From: Verrucomicrobiaceae bacterium
GTDB taxonomy: Bacteria > Verrucomicrobiota > Verrucomicrobiia > Verrucomicrobiales > Akkermansiaceae
Direction of reading: 5' to 3'
NCBI GenBank assembly: GCA_027487435.1
Contig: JAIYDP010000116.1
Location: 1-64,000 of the forward strand
Length of the DNA: 64,000 nucleotides
The notes under the pieces are model-generated. The model did no database searches, was not told the origin of the DNA, and worked only from the letters and a program-made list of their open reading frames with translations. Positions 25,626 to 34,768 of the stretch are shown here, piece after piece. Positions within the stretch are counted from its first letter, which is position 1. Each line of letters starts with the position of its first letter. A program made the position numbers and the translations under genes.

Positions 25626-26635
25626 GGTTGTTGATGTTGGCAGCTAGGGTCTTTCGCTGCTGGCTCACCTACTCGCTCTACGGGATGGGTGAAAAGATAG
25701 CGCCATACGTCTTCATGGAGGAAATGTCCCGCCGCATTCTTGACCGCAGCCTTGCCGGGAGTCGAGCTACTATGCGCACGCCCCGCATTGCCCCCCACAT
25801 TGGCGTTTGTCGTCAATCGACGGCTATGATCAAAAGGCGGCTTACTTTGATCCACATCCATGACCGCGCCAAAGCGCTCTAGTCCTAGCATTTCCCAAGA
25901 GCGGCAATAGTGATCCTGCTGCCAGCCATCGTCCAACACGTGAGTGAAACCGAAGAAGTGCGATGCAGGAGTTGCAGATGGCAGCGATTGCCAATCTTCG
26001 TATTGATCGCGAGGCCCGGAAAACATCACTACGCGCGCTACGCGTTGATGTTTGGCAAATCGCGCCGCCGTGGTGGATCCATGGGAAGCGCCCGCCATGA
26101 TGATCCGCTCCCAGCGTAAATCGCGACCATCCTCGGTGAGAAATTGCCCCCATTTCGCCTCCGGGTTCTTCTGCTGCAGCCATTTCACGAATGCCAATGC
26201 ACGCGCTTTCATGCCATCGGCCGCAGGAATGCTCACATCAGGACTGAAATCTTCCCCTGTAGCAGCCTCCAGACGGATACGACTCAAAAACAGCGGATCG
26301 GCATTGCGCTTCGGATACAATCGCCCAAACCAGCCATTCGCGTAGTGCACCTGAATGGCGTGGATGCCATACGAATTGACCCGTTGAAAAAGTTCAGCAT
26401 TGTGGGGCATGAGCCAAATCATCAGCTGTCCTTTCGGAGTGACGCTCGTAGCAACAGAAGCGTGTTGGACATCGGCGGGCTTGCCATTTTTTTCGAGAAA
26501 AAAATCAATTTCCGGGTGAGCCCGCACCGCAGGATCGATCTCGGAGGCTCGCGCAGAAAAGCGATACGTTTCCGCAACTGCCGTGCCGCTGATCAATGCG
26601 GTCAATATCATGGGTAAAGTCGTGAATTTCATCAT
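25622..26635 (-). CDS. Exported alpha/beta-hydrolase-fold esterase
   Basis: About 337 residues. Signal peptide MMKFTTLPMILTALISGTAVA, then a long N-terminal segment with DFFLEKNGKPADVQHASVATSVTPKGQLMIWLMPHNAELFQRVNSYG. The nucleophile elbow is MAGASHGSTTAARFAKH (Gly-Ala-Ser-His-Gly), and a late His lies in the C-terminal DVWRYLF region. The family is not certain; I know similar proteins as BPSS1187-type. Start taken at the first of two ATGs (26635), because the longest frame would run into the transporter gene. It overlaps msrC by 4 bases. Confidence 0.7.
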   Translation of the reverse strand: MMKFTTLPMILTALISGTAVAETYRFSARASEIDPAVRAHPEIDFFLEKNGKPADVQHASVATSVTPKGQLMIWLMPHNAELFQRVNSYGIHAIQVHYANGWFGRLYPKRNADPLFLSRIRLEAATGEDFSPDVSIPAADGMKARALAFVKWLQQKNPEAKWGQFLTEDGRDLRWERIIMAGASHGSTTAARFAKHQRVARVVMFSGPRDQYEDWQSLPSATPASHFFGFTHVLDDGWQQDHYCRSWEMLGLERFGAVMDVDQSKPPFDHSRRLTTNANVGGNAGRAHSSSTPGKAAVKNAAGHFLHEDVWRYLFTHPVERVGEPAAKDPSCQHQQP

Positions 26636-26648
26636 CGAGAAGAGGTGT

Positions 26649-27860
26649 TCAATTTCCCACAAACATACCCACGATCGTGGCGCTTGTGAGGTTGGATAAT
26701 GTGCCCGCTAATACCGCCCGAAGCCCAAGACGAGCAATTTCTGCCCGTCGCGTGGGTGCCATGCCGCCAAGCCCGCCAATCAGGATCGCGATGGACGAAA
26801 GGTTGGCAAATCCGCAAAGTGCCACGGTGCTAATGGCTTGCGTTTTCAACGAGAGATGACCCTTCGCGGCCGCGAGATCTGCGTAGGCAAAAAATTCATT
26901 TAGCACCAGCTTTTGGCCGATCAAGCTGCCGCCGAAGTTCATTTCCTGTGCAGGCATGCCAGTCAACCAGGCGATGGGAGAAAATAGCCAGCCTAGCCCC
27001 GCTTGCAAGCTCCAGCCATGATGATGAAACGCCTTGCCGATGCCGCCCAAACCAAGATTGATCAAGGCGATGATGCCAATAAACGCCACTAGCATGGCCC
27101 CGACATTCAGCGCCAACTTCATGCCTGTGGATGCGCCTAAAGCCGCCGCATCGATGACGTTCGATGGTGTCTCTTCATCCTCCGCGAAGCCGCGAAATTC
27201 CTCAGCAGGTTGTTCGCACTCAGGCTGCATGATTTTTGCAAACAACAAACCACCCGGAGCGGCCATGAAGGAGGCAGCCAAAAGGTAGCGCATCTCCATG
27301 CCCATGGATGCATAGCCGGCGATGGCACTGCCCGCCACACTTGCAAGTCCACCGCACATCACCGCAAACAACTCAGACTTGGTCATCTTTGCAATGTAAG
27401 GCTTCACCACCAGCGGTGCTTCGGTTTGCCCGACGAAAATATTCGCCGCCGCCGATAGTGACTCCGCGCGGCTGGTGCCTAACACTTTTTGTAAAGCACC
27501 ACCCAGAATGAGGATCACCCAGCGCATCACGCCGATGTAGTACAGCACCGCGATGAGCGCAGAAAAGAACACGATCATCGGCAAAACCCGGAATGCAAAG
27601 ACGAAGCCGATTTTCGAGCTATCCTCACCAAGGTTACCGAAAACAAATTCAATGCCCTTGCGACCGGCGCCAAGCACATCTTCCGCCCGCGAGCTGCACC
27701 ATGCGAGCGTCGCCTGCCCTTGATCCCAGCCGAACACCAAGGCCCCGATGCCGATTTGCAATAGCAACGCCGCACCCACCGTGCGCCATCGAATGGATCT
27801 GCGATGGGCAGAGCACACGAACGCGATAAGGAGAAAGACGATAATTCCGATCACTGGCAT
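26649..27860 (-). CDS. NupC/CNT-type nucleoside transporter
   Basis: 403-residue polytopic inner-membrane protein. Family signatures: [13 protein letters not shown] (nucleoside/cation site of CNT transporters), [28 protein letters not shown], and [18 protein letters not shown] with [17 protein letters not shown] near the end. Couples nucleoside uptake to H+ or Na+. First gene of a minus-strand run with the hydrolase and msrC; spacing to the hydrolase is 13 bp. Confidence 0.92.
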   Translation of the reverse strand: MPVIGIIVFLLIAFVCSAHRRSIRWRTVGAALLLQIGIGALVFGWDQGQATLAWCSSRAEDVLGAGRKGIEFVFGNLGEDSSKIGFVFAFRVLPMIVFFSALIAVLYYIGVMRWVILILGGALQKVLGTSRAESLSAAANIFVGQTEAPLVVKPYIAKMTKSELFAVMCGGLASVAGSAIAGYASMGMEMRYLLAASFMAAPGGLLFAKIMQPECEQPAEEFRGFAEDEETPSNVIDAAALGASTGMKLALNVGAMLVAFIGIIALINLGLGGIGKAFHHHGWSLQAGLGWLFSPIAWLTGMPAQEMNFGGSLIGQKLVLNEFFAYADLAAAKGHLSLKTQAISTVALCGFANLSSIAILIGGLGGMAPTRRAEIARLGLRAVLAGTLSNLTSATIVGMFVGN

Positions 27861-28030
27861 AAGGATATTGACCGCGATTTCCAGTCGCGTCGAGGATGCA
27901 GTTCTCCGCAGCTTCGTCGATAAAAAATGACAAAATCTACAAGAGCCGAAAAGATTCGCAAATAAGGTGATTCAATTCCGTTTACGATGCGATGCCATAA
28001 TTGGCGGTGGAATCAGGTATCGGAAGTGCC

Positions 28031-31000
28031 TCACGGCGTTACACTTACATTGGTAAATTGTGAGGTATTGAGGGTCGTGCCGCTACCACTGCTGACGCAT
28101 AGGCCGATGTAGCAGTTTGTCCCCATGGTCGTGTTGTTAGTGGCTCCGACCCACGTCCAATTCGTGCCATCGGCACTCTTATAGGCGTGGACGGTGCTTC
28201 CGTAGCGATCGAGACGTACCCATGTATTAGGGACAGTGCCATTGCCGCTATTTCCAAATGAGGCAGTTGCACCAGTACTGACACGGCGGGTCCAACGGTA
28301 GGATTGGGTGCCGCTCATGCCCATGAAGATTTGCTTCGAGTTAGGAGCGAGCGTATCCCGAATCATCACGCCGACGTGCGAGGCGTTACCAGTGTTTTGC
28401 AAGACGGAGATGCGGGCCGTGATCGAGCCATCTCCACTCAGTGTCTGGTAAGTGAAGTTTAAGCCGTCTGTTTGCGCCGCGACCATTCCCGATCCGCTCT
28501 GAGTAAATGTGCCGCCGTTGAACGAAGCGGACCCCAACAAGATCCCTGTGCCGATGTCCACATTTGACCATGGCAGCGGCAGCAGTGTTACGGTGATTTG
28601 CAATGTCGCGTCCGCAGAGGCAGAGGAACTATCGGTAGCGCGAACGATGAATGAGTTCACTCCCGTTGAACCTGTGGGCGGCGTGCCGCTGAGTGATCCG
28701 TTTGCCGCTACGGAAAGCCACGCAGGTCCACTAACTTTGGAGTAAGTGATCGTATCTCCTAGGTCAGGATCGGTCGCGCTGCCAGCAAGAGTCGCACCAG
28801 TGAAAGGAACGTTGACGCTGGCTCCAGTGAGAACAATTGGGCTAGCGGCGAAAACGGGAGAGGCATTCACGGCTGTGATAGTGATGGCGACTGTGGCATT
28901 AGCTGAGCTGACGCTACCATCGTTTACAGTGTAGGTGAAACTATCAGAACCATAATAGCCAGACACAGGTGTGTAGGTGAGGTTCGGTGCCGCGCCGCTG
29001 AGGGTGCCATTGCTAGGCGAACTAACGATTGCGAAAGTAAGCGTGCTGTTTTCCACATCGGTTCCGGTAAGCGTAACTGCTAGCGCGGAGTTTTCCTCAG
29101 TTGAAATGGATTGTGCCAAAGCCACAGGAGCGTCGTTGATCGGATTCACCGTGATCGAAACCGTTCCAGTTGCTGAATCGACAGTGCCATCGTTAACCAT
29201 AAAGGTAATGACATCAGTGCCGTTGAAGTTGGCGGATGGCGTGTAAGTCAAGTTCGGTGCTGTGCCACTGAGCGTGCCATTTGCTGGTGGTGTGACGACG
29301 TTGAAGTTGAGGCTGCTATTTTCAACATCTGTTCCAGCAAGTGCGATCGGTAAAGCCGTGTCTTCATCCGTGCTAACGCTTTGTGCAATAGCAACTGGCG
29401 CATCGTTGACAGGCGTGATGTTGATCGAAATTGTCGCGGTCGCTGAGTTCACTGTGCCGTCGTTAGAAACGAAGGTGAAGCTGTCCGAACCGTTGAAGTT
29501 GTCGTAAGGCGTGTAGGTTAAGTTCGGTGCTGTGCCACTGAGCGTGCCATTTGCTGGTGGTGTGACGACGTTGAAATTGAGGCTGCTATTTTCAACATCT
29601 GTTCCAGCAAGTGCGATCGGTAAAGCCGCGTCTTCATCCGTGCTAACGCTTTGTGCAATAGCGACTGGTGCATCGTTGACAGGCGTGATGTTGATCGAAA
29701 TTGTCGCGGTAGCAGAATCGACGAGGCCATCGTTGACCTTGAAGGTAAATGAATCCGCACCATTTAGATTGGCTGTTGGAGTATAGCTTAAGTTTGGAGC
29801 AGTTCCGCTGAGGATTCCTTTCGTTGGCTGGGAAACTACGGCATAAGTAAGTGGGTTCGAATCGGCATCCGTACCGACAAGAACGATAGGTGAGGCGCTG
29901 TCCTCATTGGTGGTGACGGTTTGAGCGGCGGCTACGGGGGCGGTATTTACGGAAATAGTAACGGCGGCGGATAGGCTGTCAGCGGCAATGCTGTTACAGA
30001 CTACTTTGAGCCTGCCGACATTGTATTCCTGTCCTACATCAAGGGTTGCCCTGTGTGTAGTAAGGGCACCACCGGCATCCTCAGTCACATGGACTTTGCG
30101 CGAGTAAGTCCAGTTTTGAAGCGTGTTGTAAATGCCGTCATCGACTTTATAGGAGACGAGATAGGTAGCGGTTCCTCCGTTCGGGTTTGGAACCCTGATA
30201 GCCCGGATTCCCGGTAAGGTAGCTGGATTGCGGCTAAGAGCCACCAATGTTTGAGATGTGCCAGAGTTGGCAGGGAGATTGAGCACGCTACCAGCAGGGC
30301 TGTTGAGCCAGCCGAAGAGAATTTTTTTCGATGCATTGTAATCGACATCAGAACTGCCGAGGGAGCAGCCGAAGTCACTGCCATTGGAATGATTACCGCC
30401 GAGGCAATGCCCCATTTCGTGCATGGCGAGACGTAGATTAAATGGTGCCAGATAGACGGAAGTGTTGCTAAAAAGGTTGGCCCAGCCGTCATTGCCAGTG
30501 TTAAGAGCCGCAGGCTGGATATAGAGGATGAAACGGAAATTCGAGATCGATGTATTATATCCCATCGCGATAAGGGAGTTCGCCATGCGAGTGCGCAGAT
30601 TCGAGCTACCACCAGCGGCTTTCTGTTGTGCAACCGTCTCTGGATAGGAAAGTTGAACGGTAGTAGGTAAGCCACTATAGTCTCCGAGATTGAGGCCGAT
30701 TTGACCGTACGAGGCGGCACGCATGGCCTCATCGACGTTGCGGGGATCGTGGAATACGAGATTGGTGGCCTGTGCTGCGGTAGCATTCGGTGGGGCATCG
30801 GCAAGAGCTGCGGTGACGATGAGGACATTGTGAAGCTGATTCGGCACAGCTCGGGTGGAAAAATTCCACGTCGTATCGTCGAGGATACCTGGAAATGCAT
30901 TCGCTGGCACTCCCAGATCGACCAAAGCATCCGCGCTAATTTTCACCGAGTATTGAGTGCCAAGCTCCAGCCGAGTAGTGGGTCGGATGAGCAAATCATC

Positions 31001-31927
31001 GCCATTCGGAGATGTGACTTGCGGGTTGGGCAGGTTAATGACCCGCGTGGAGGATCCGTCGGTGAGGTCGGTGATGGTAACCGTGCCAGTGCCAGTCAGT
31101 GACATCGGTTCATCAAAAGTCAATTCGAGCGAAGACCACGGCACGACACTCGTTTTGTTATCGACCGGCAGCAAGGTGGAAATGGCAGGCACATCATTCG
31201 CCTTGGGAAGAGAGGTGTCCAGCACGATGGCGTCGATGTGACCAGCATTTCCTAGTGTTGTATCCGTGACTCTGAGTTGAAAACCGTCACCACCAGTGAC
31301 GGTAATGGGATTGGAAAAAATACGCTGAAAATTCGAATCACGGGGATTTCCATCGGCATCGAACCAACGCAAGACAAGATTGCCAGCGGAGCCTGAGGAA
31401 AATTGATCCACCACGAGGTTCGCCGAGGCCGCCCCTTCGTTGTATTCGTAGCGAGCTCGGTCATTGTTGCGTCCACCAAACCTTGCATAAACGCCATGGA
31501 TGATAGTGCCATCGGGTAGATCGATTCCTGAGGCGGCGAGATTAAAGTTCCAAGTCGTGCCAGGCGATGGGCCGTCTGGATAGATGTAATATCCTCTGGC
31601 TTGAGAAAATGGCGTGCCATTTGGCTCCCATGGCGTGCCAGCGATGTCAAACTCCCGAATGCCGTCGCCCGAGGGGGAGGAAGGCGCGGCGAAACCCTGA
31701 TCCGCCTGGTGGGCAAAGATCGTGCTGGTTGTCGTCCATGCCGGACCACCGAATGATCCTGTCGTGCCGTTGGCATTCGAGATGAAGGGACTATCGATGG
31801 CGACAAGTGTGCCAGTAGCAGCACCGCCGACAATGTGTCCGCGAGTAACAATGATGCCTGCCTGTGACATTTCCGCGCAAGCGGCGATGGCTAAGGCCAG
31901 TGTGATGATGGGTTTTTGTTTTATCAT
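28031..31927 (-). CDS. Secreted metzincin-like peptidase with cadherin-type repeats
   Basis: 1298 residues. Signal peptide MIKQKPIITLALAIAACAEMSQA. N-terminal beta-rich domain, then an Ig-like block with LELTFDEPMSLTG (about 265-340), then a metallopeptidase domain with HEMGHCLGGNH at about 501-511, the zinc motif of M11/gametolysin-like metzincins. From about 657 to 1020 there are four cadherin/VCBS-type repeats of about 90 residues (NDAPVA...GTLSGTAPNLTYTP...DSFTFxVNDG). Then comes an Ig-like fold, and from about 1118 a C-terminal DUF1349-like jelly-roll domain. Likely a secreted or surface protein for breakdown of polymers or matrix. The gene upstream may hold its missing N-terminal region. 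ATG at 31927. Confidence 0.85.
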   Translation of the reverse strand: MIKQKPIITLALAIAACAEMSQAGIIVTRGHIVGGAATGTLVAIDSPFISNANGTTGSFGGPAWTTTSTIFAHQADQGFAAPSSPSGDGIREFDIAGTPWEPNGTPFSQARGYYIYPDGPSPGTTWNFNLAASGIDLPDGTIIHGVYARFGGRNNDRARYEYNEGAASANLVVDQFSSGSAGNLVLRWFDADGNPRDSNFQRIFSNPITVTGGDGFQLRVTDTTLGNAGHIDAIVLDTSLPKANDVPAISTLLPVDNKTSVVPWSSLELTFDEPMSLTGTGTVTITDLTDGSSTRVINLPNPQVTSPNGDDLLIRPTTRLELGTQYSVKISADALVDLGVPANAFPGILDDTTWNFSTRAVPNQLHNVLIVTAALADAPPNATAAQATNLVFHDPRNVDEAMRAASYGQIGLNLGDYSGLPTTVQLSYPETVAQQKAAGGSSNLRTRMANSLIAMGYNTSISNFRFILYIQPAALNTGNDGWANLFSNTSVYLAPFNLRLAMHEMGHCLGGNHSNGSDFGCSLGSSDVDYNASKKILFGWLNSPAGSVLNLPANSGTSQTLVALSRNPATLPGIRAIRVPNPNGGTATYLVSYKVDDGIYNTLQNWTYSRKVHVTEDAGGALTTHRATLDVGQEYNVGRLKVVCNSIAADSLSAAVTISVNTAPVAAAQTVTTNEDSASPIVLVGTDADSNPLTYAVVSQPTKGILSGTAPNLSYTPTANLNGADSFTFKVNDGLVDSATATISINITPVNDAPVAIAQSVSTDEDAALPIALAGTDVENSSLNFNVVTPPANGTLSGTAPNLTYTPYDNFNGSDSFTFVSNDGTVNSATATISINITPVNDAPVAIAQSVSTDEDTALPIALAGTDVENSSLNFNVVTPPANGTLSGTAPNLTYTPSANFNGTDVITFMVNDGTVDSATGTVSITVNPINDAPVALAQSISTEENSALAVTLTGTDVENSTLTFAIVSSPSNGTLSGAAPNLTYTPVSGYYGSDSFTYTVNDGSVSSANATVAITITAVNASPVFAASPIVLTGASVNVPFTGATLAGSATDPDLGDTITYSKVSGPAWLSVAANGSLSGTPPTGSTGVNSFIVRATDSSSASADATLQITVTLLPLPWSNVDIGTGILLGSASFNGGTFTQSGSGMVAAQTDGLNFTYQTLSGDGSITARISVLQNTGNASHVGVMIRDTLAPNSKQIFMGMSGTQSYRWTRRVSTGATASFGNSGNGTVPNTWVRLDRYGSTVHAYKSADGTNWTWVGATNNTTMGTNCYIGLCVSSGSGTTLNTSQFTNVSVTP
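29251..29790 (-). repeat. Near-identical 270-bp tandem units in the repeat protein gene
   Basis: Two consecutive 270-bp units (90 codons each, boundary at about 29520) are almost identical over roughly 190 bp: for example AGTTCGGTGCTGTGCCACTG occurs at 29251 and again at 29521, and the following bases match nearly without change. The outer cadherin-type units share only the protein pattern. This shows recent duplication or gene conversion inside the gene. Confidence 0.85.
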
Positions 31928-31966
31928 GGTTTTTGGGTTTAATTGTTGATTCAAATAATGAGAACG

Positions 31967-32644
31967 TCAGGGTTGGTTTTCTGGAATAATGCTCTGCACG
32001 GCCAACTCGCCCTCGATGCCGATGCCATCGAACCGTACCGTCTTGCCGAGTAGATCTCTCCATTTTTTATCACCATAGTAGGCATTCCAGGAATCGACCT
32101 CTTCTAAAAGCACAGGAGTCTCCTGACAATTCGAGTGCGGCTGATCTTCGGCGTGATTGCACATGATGCGAAGCGAGCACATGCCAGTTTTGCTAACTGG
32201 TTGCTCGATCAGGGTGGCGAAAGATGGTGGTAGGGATGCATAAAGTTCCATCGGTAATGCTTGGCGCAAGGCCTCAGCGGGATCGGACTGGATGAGAGCC
32301 TTCATCCCTATACCACGAACCTTAGCAAGTTGCTTACCTTCTGCTTCGTTCGCATGGGCAAAGCCAGAATTCACCGCAGCTTCAACCCAGTGATGAAAGG
32401 CGGTAATCTGCGATAAATTCGTGCCAGAACTAGTGGTCTGTGCTGGCACCGACGAGGACGACGGAGCCAGCTCCTCGAGTTGATCTGTTGGGACAACGGG
32501 TTTTTTTTCTGTTGGCACATGCGATGCCATCACTAACGCTTGAGCAGTTTTTTTATCATTCGAATTTTTGTAGATCGCGTAACTCACCAAAGAGGCAAAG
32601 CAGCAGGTAGCGATCAAGCTTGGGTAAAGAGATTTTGCGTTCAT
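31967..32644 (-). CDS. Exported hypothetical protein upstream of the repeat peptidase
   Basis: 225 residues. N-terminal membrane segment or signal MNAKSLYPSLIATCCFASLVSYAI, a Ser/Pro/Thr-rich spacer (about 45-75), then a globular part with ALIQSDPAEALRQALPMELYASLPPSFATLIEQPVSKTG. I know a similar ALKQALPxxxxxxLPxxxxxLLExxVxGxG stretch at the start of large secreted proteins of this phylum, so this may be the first part of the neighbour, now on its own. Same strand, 39 bp before the start of the metzincin-like gene. Confidence 0.6.
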   Translation of the reverse strand: MNAKSLYPSLIATCCFASLVSYAIYKNSNDKKTAQALVMASHVPTEKKPVVPTDQLEELAPSSSSVPAQTTSSGTNLSQITAFHHWVEAAVNSGFAHANEAEGKQLAKVRGIGMKALIQSDPAEALRQALPMELYASLPPSFATLIEQPVSKTGMCSLRIMCNHAEDQPHSNCQETPVLLEEVDSWNAYYGDKKWRDLLGKTVRFDGIGIEGELAVQSIIPENQP

Positions 32645-33145
32645 ACGGCGATAAAAAATCTATTGGCATCGATGATGCGGTATTGTACGAAAAGAGCGCG
32701 AAACACTCTCAGAAACCAAGCATTTGGAACGATCCTTGGGAATTCCAAAAAAGATACAAATAAGGGTTTTCATAATCTATGATTAAGTTAATGACATTGC
32801 GGCGCAGATGTGGCAAGCCATTTATCCGCGTTCCCAGCATTTTTTTTACCATGCATTTACGAGTAATCCTTAGGAAATGGCATCCTCCCAGACAGGTAGA
32901 GATCGCTGCACCGCAACGCAAAATTGTGGCAATGTGAGGTTGGGAAAAGGCAAAGATTTTTCTGTTAGATGATCTCGTGAAGCCGTTCTTCGGCTAGCTA
33001 CTTCAGAGTTGGCATGGGGTCATTTCAGGGAAAGCCTTTGATTTCGTAGTGTTCGTCGCTGTAGCTTTTGCCCAACGATCACTACTTCCCATGCGCTTGC
33101 CCCACGATTTTTGAGGCCAAATCCGCACACAGTTTTCTCCTAACA
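32645..33145. other. Gene-free stretch, 501 bp
   Basis: No open frame here looks like a gene. A small hairpin AGCCG-TTCTT-CGGCT lies at 32981-32995 without a T-run. The right part of the stretch follows the end of the leftward Coa1-like gene and the left part is upstream of the exported protein, so it should hold at least the promoter of the latter. No other structure was seen. Confidence 0.5.
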
Positions 33146-33649
33146 CTATTCCTGTGTCGGTGCGGGAACTGTTTCCAGTGGGGGTGCACTCGTTGCTGGG
33201 GTGGAAGATTCAGAACCGAGGTTGATCGGGATCTCCTTTCCAGTCGGTGTGAAAATTTTTGCAGATGTCAGTTTAGGCATAACGGACTCGCCAATTTGCT
33301 CCATGGTCAAGACGAGTTTGCCCTCACCTTTCGGACCTTTGAGAATTTGGGTGATTTCCGTCACAGTCTTGCCATTCACGGTGCTCGTTGATTGCTGCGA
33401 TTTGCCACTTTCTTCCAGAGGCGTTCCGAAGGCTTCTATGACTTCGGGTGCCTGCATCACTTGTTGGGCCGCATTCGCAAGTTTCATCATGTCGCCAAAG
33501 AAGCCCTTGCCCGATTTGTAGGCCATAAAGAGCCCGATACCCACCACTACAGCGATCACCGTTAAGCAACCACACCCTCCAAGAAGCCACTTATTGGTCG
33601 AGCTTTTCTTTGGTTGCGAATGCATTTGGTTAGGATCGTTGGGATTCAT
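33146..33649 (-). CDS. Membrane-anchored hypothetical protein, Coa1-like
   Basis: 167 residues. A basic N-terminus with a glycine/cysteine-rich transmembrane helix (WLLGGCGCLTVIAVVVGIGLFMAY, about 22-45), a periplasmic domain with VIEAFGTPLEESGKSQQSTSTVNGKTVTEITQILKGPKGEGKL, and a disordered Ser/Pro/Thr tail. The layout resembles Coa1/Tim21-like cytochrome-oxidase assembly proteins, but this is a weak likeness and no oxidase gene is nearby. Start ATG at 33649. Confidence 0.6.
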   Translation of the reverse strand: MNPNDPNQMHSQPKKSSTNKWLLGGCGCLTVIAVVVGIGLFMAYKSGKGFFGDMMKLANAAQQVMQAPEVIEAFGTPLEESGKSQQSTSTVNGKTVTEITQILKGPKGEGKLVLTMEQIGESVMPKLTSAKIFTPTGKEIPINLGSESSTPATSAPPLETVPAPTQE

Positions 33650-33804
33650 GATGTAAGAGAGTGGTTTGTGGAATACGCATAACTCATGCGAACGAGTGCC
33701 AAATACTAAAGATTATCACAATAACTGTCAAGTTGGTTATAGCACGATCTGAGTAGGAAATCTCGTGCTGGTTCGTGACACGGACAGTTTGCCAACTGGT
33801 GACT

Positions 33805-34650
33805 TCAGCGGTGGCCGTCGAACTGGCTTGCGGCGAGATGCTTGCTCCATGCCTTGATGGATCGTGAAAGATTGTTTTGAGCATCGATCCGAATATTGAA
33901 GCATTGAAGTCCTACCGCCCCTTCGTAGCCAATCACGCGCAACATGCGCAACAGGGCGGCCTGATCGAATGTGCCTTCGTCGAGAGGGCGAATGAGAGTG
34001 CTCCAATCTTTCCCATCCGAATCCGCACCGCAAAGGCTCACGCTCCAAAGCAGCGGTTTGGCTCTGCGGAGCAAGGCAGCCAGATCATCGGTCGGCTGAA
34101 CTTTCAGGAAATGACAAAGATTGAAGGCGATGCCAACATTATCGCGTCCTGTGGCCTGCGCGATTTTCAACGCGTGATCCACACGCTCGATGTGGAAATT
34201 GTCGTGCGGATAAAGCACGACTCGGAGCCCCGCCGCCTTCGCTTTGTCTGCAATTTCACTCACCATGGCAATTGCCTGCTTGTCGCTCGGATCCTTGCCG
34301 CGCTGCACGTTGATTTCCACTAACGCATTTGTCCCCTTCAGCATGGCAATCGCCTCACCGACTTCCTTTTCGTAGTGGAAGCTATCTGCATTCACACGAC
34401 CCCCAACATAGATACTGAAAATCTTTAATTTCTGCTCTTCACAAGCAGCTTTGTACTCTGCGAGCTGGTTAGGATAAACAGATCCTACACCTTCATAACC
34501 GAGATCCTTGACGATGCGCAGTCCATCCGCCACCGAATGGAATTTGACCCCGTTCTGGAATGGATAAATCGCTGGCGCATAGGTTTTTTCCTCGGCCTTG
34601 AGGGGAAACAAGGAGACGAACAGAACAAACATCAGAACAAAGTAGCGCAT
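33805..34650 (-). CDS. Exported sugar phosphate isomerase/epimerase-like protein
   Basis: 281 residues. Signal peptide MRYFVLMFVLFVSLFPLKA, then a TIM-barrel of the xylose-isomerase-like AP endonuclease/isomerase superfamily: ADGLRIVKDLGYEGVGSVYPNQL, NALVEINVQRG, VLYPHDNFHIERVDHAL, VGIAFNLCHFL and GAVGLQCFNI are the usual strand ends carrying metal ligands (Glu, His, His, Gln). Exported relatives are common in Planctomycetes and Verrucomicrobia. Substrate unknown. Divergent from the TPR-redoxin gene. Confidence 0.82.
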   Translation of the reverse strand: MRYFVLMFVLFVSLFPLKAEEKTYAPAIYPFQNGVKFHSVADGLRIVKDLGYEGVGSVYPNQLAEYKAACEEQKLKIFSIYVGGRVNADSFHYEKEVGEAIAMLKGTNALVEINVQRGKDPSDKQAIAMVSEIADKAKAAGLRVVLYPHDNFHIERVDHALKIAQATGRDNVGIAFNLCHFLKVQPTDDLAALLRRAKPLLWSVSLCGADSDGKDWSTLIRPLDEGTFDQAALLRMLRVIGYEGAVGLQCFNIRIDAQNNLSRSIKAWSKHLAASQFDGHR

Positions 34651-34768
34651 GAATCAATGATACGTCGAGCATACTCTATCCCTGTCGAATGCAAACGACA
34701 CTTTCCAAAAAACATTCCGTTGATAGAATCGTCGTTAGAACGGATTATACTACTCACTTCCAGATCTT

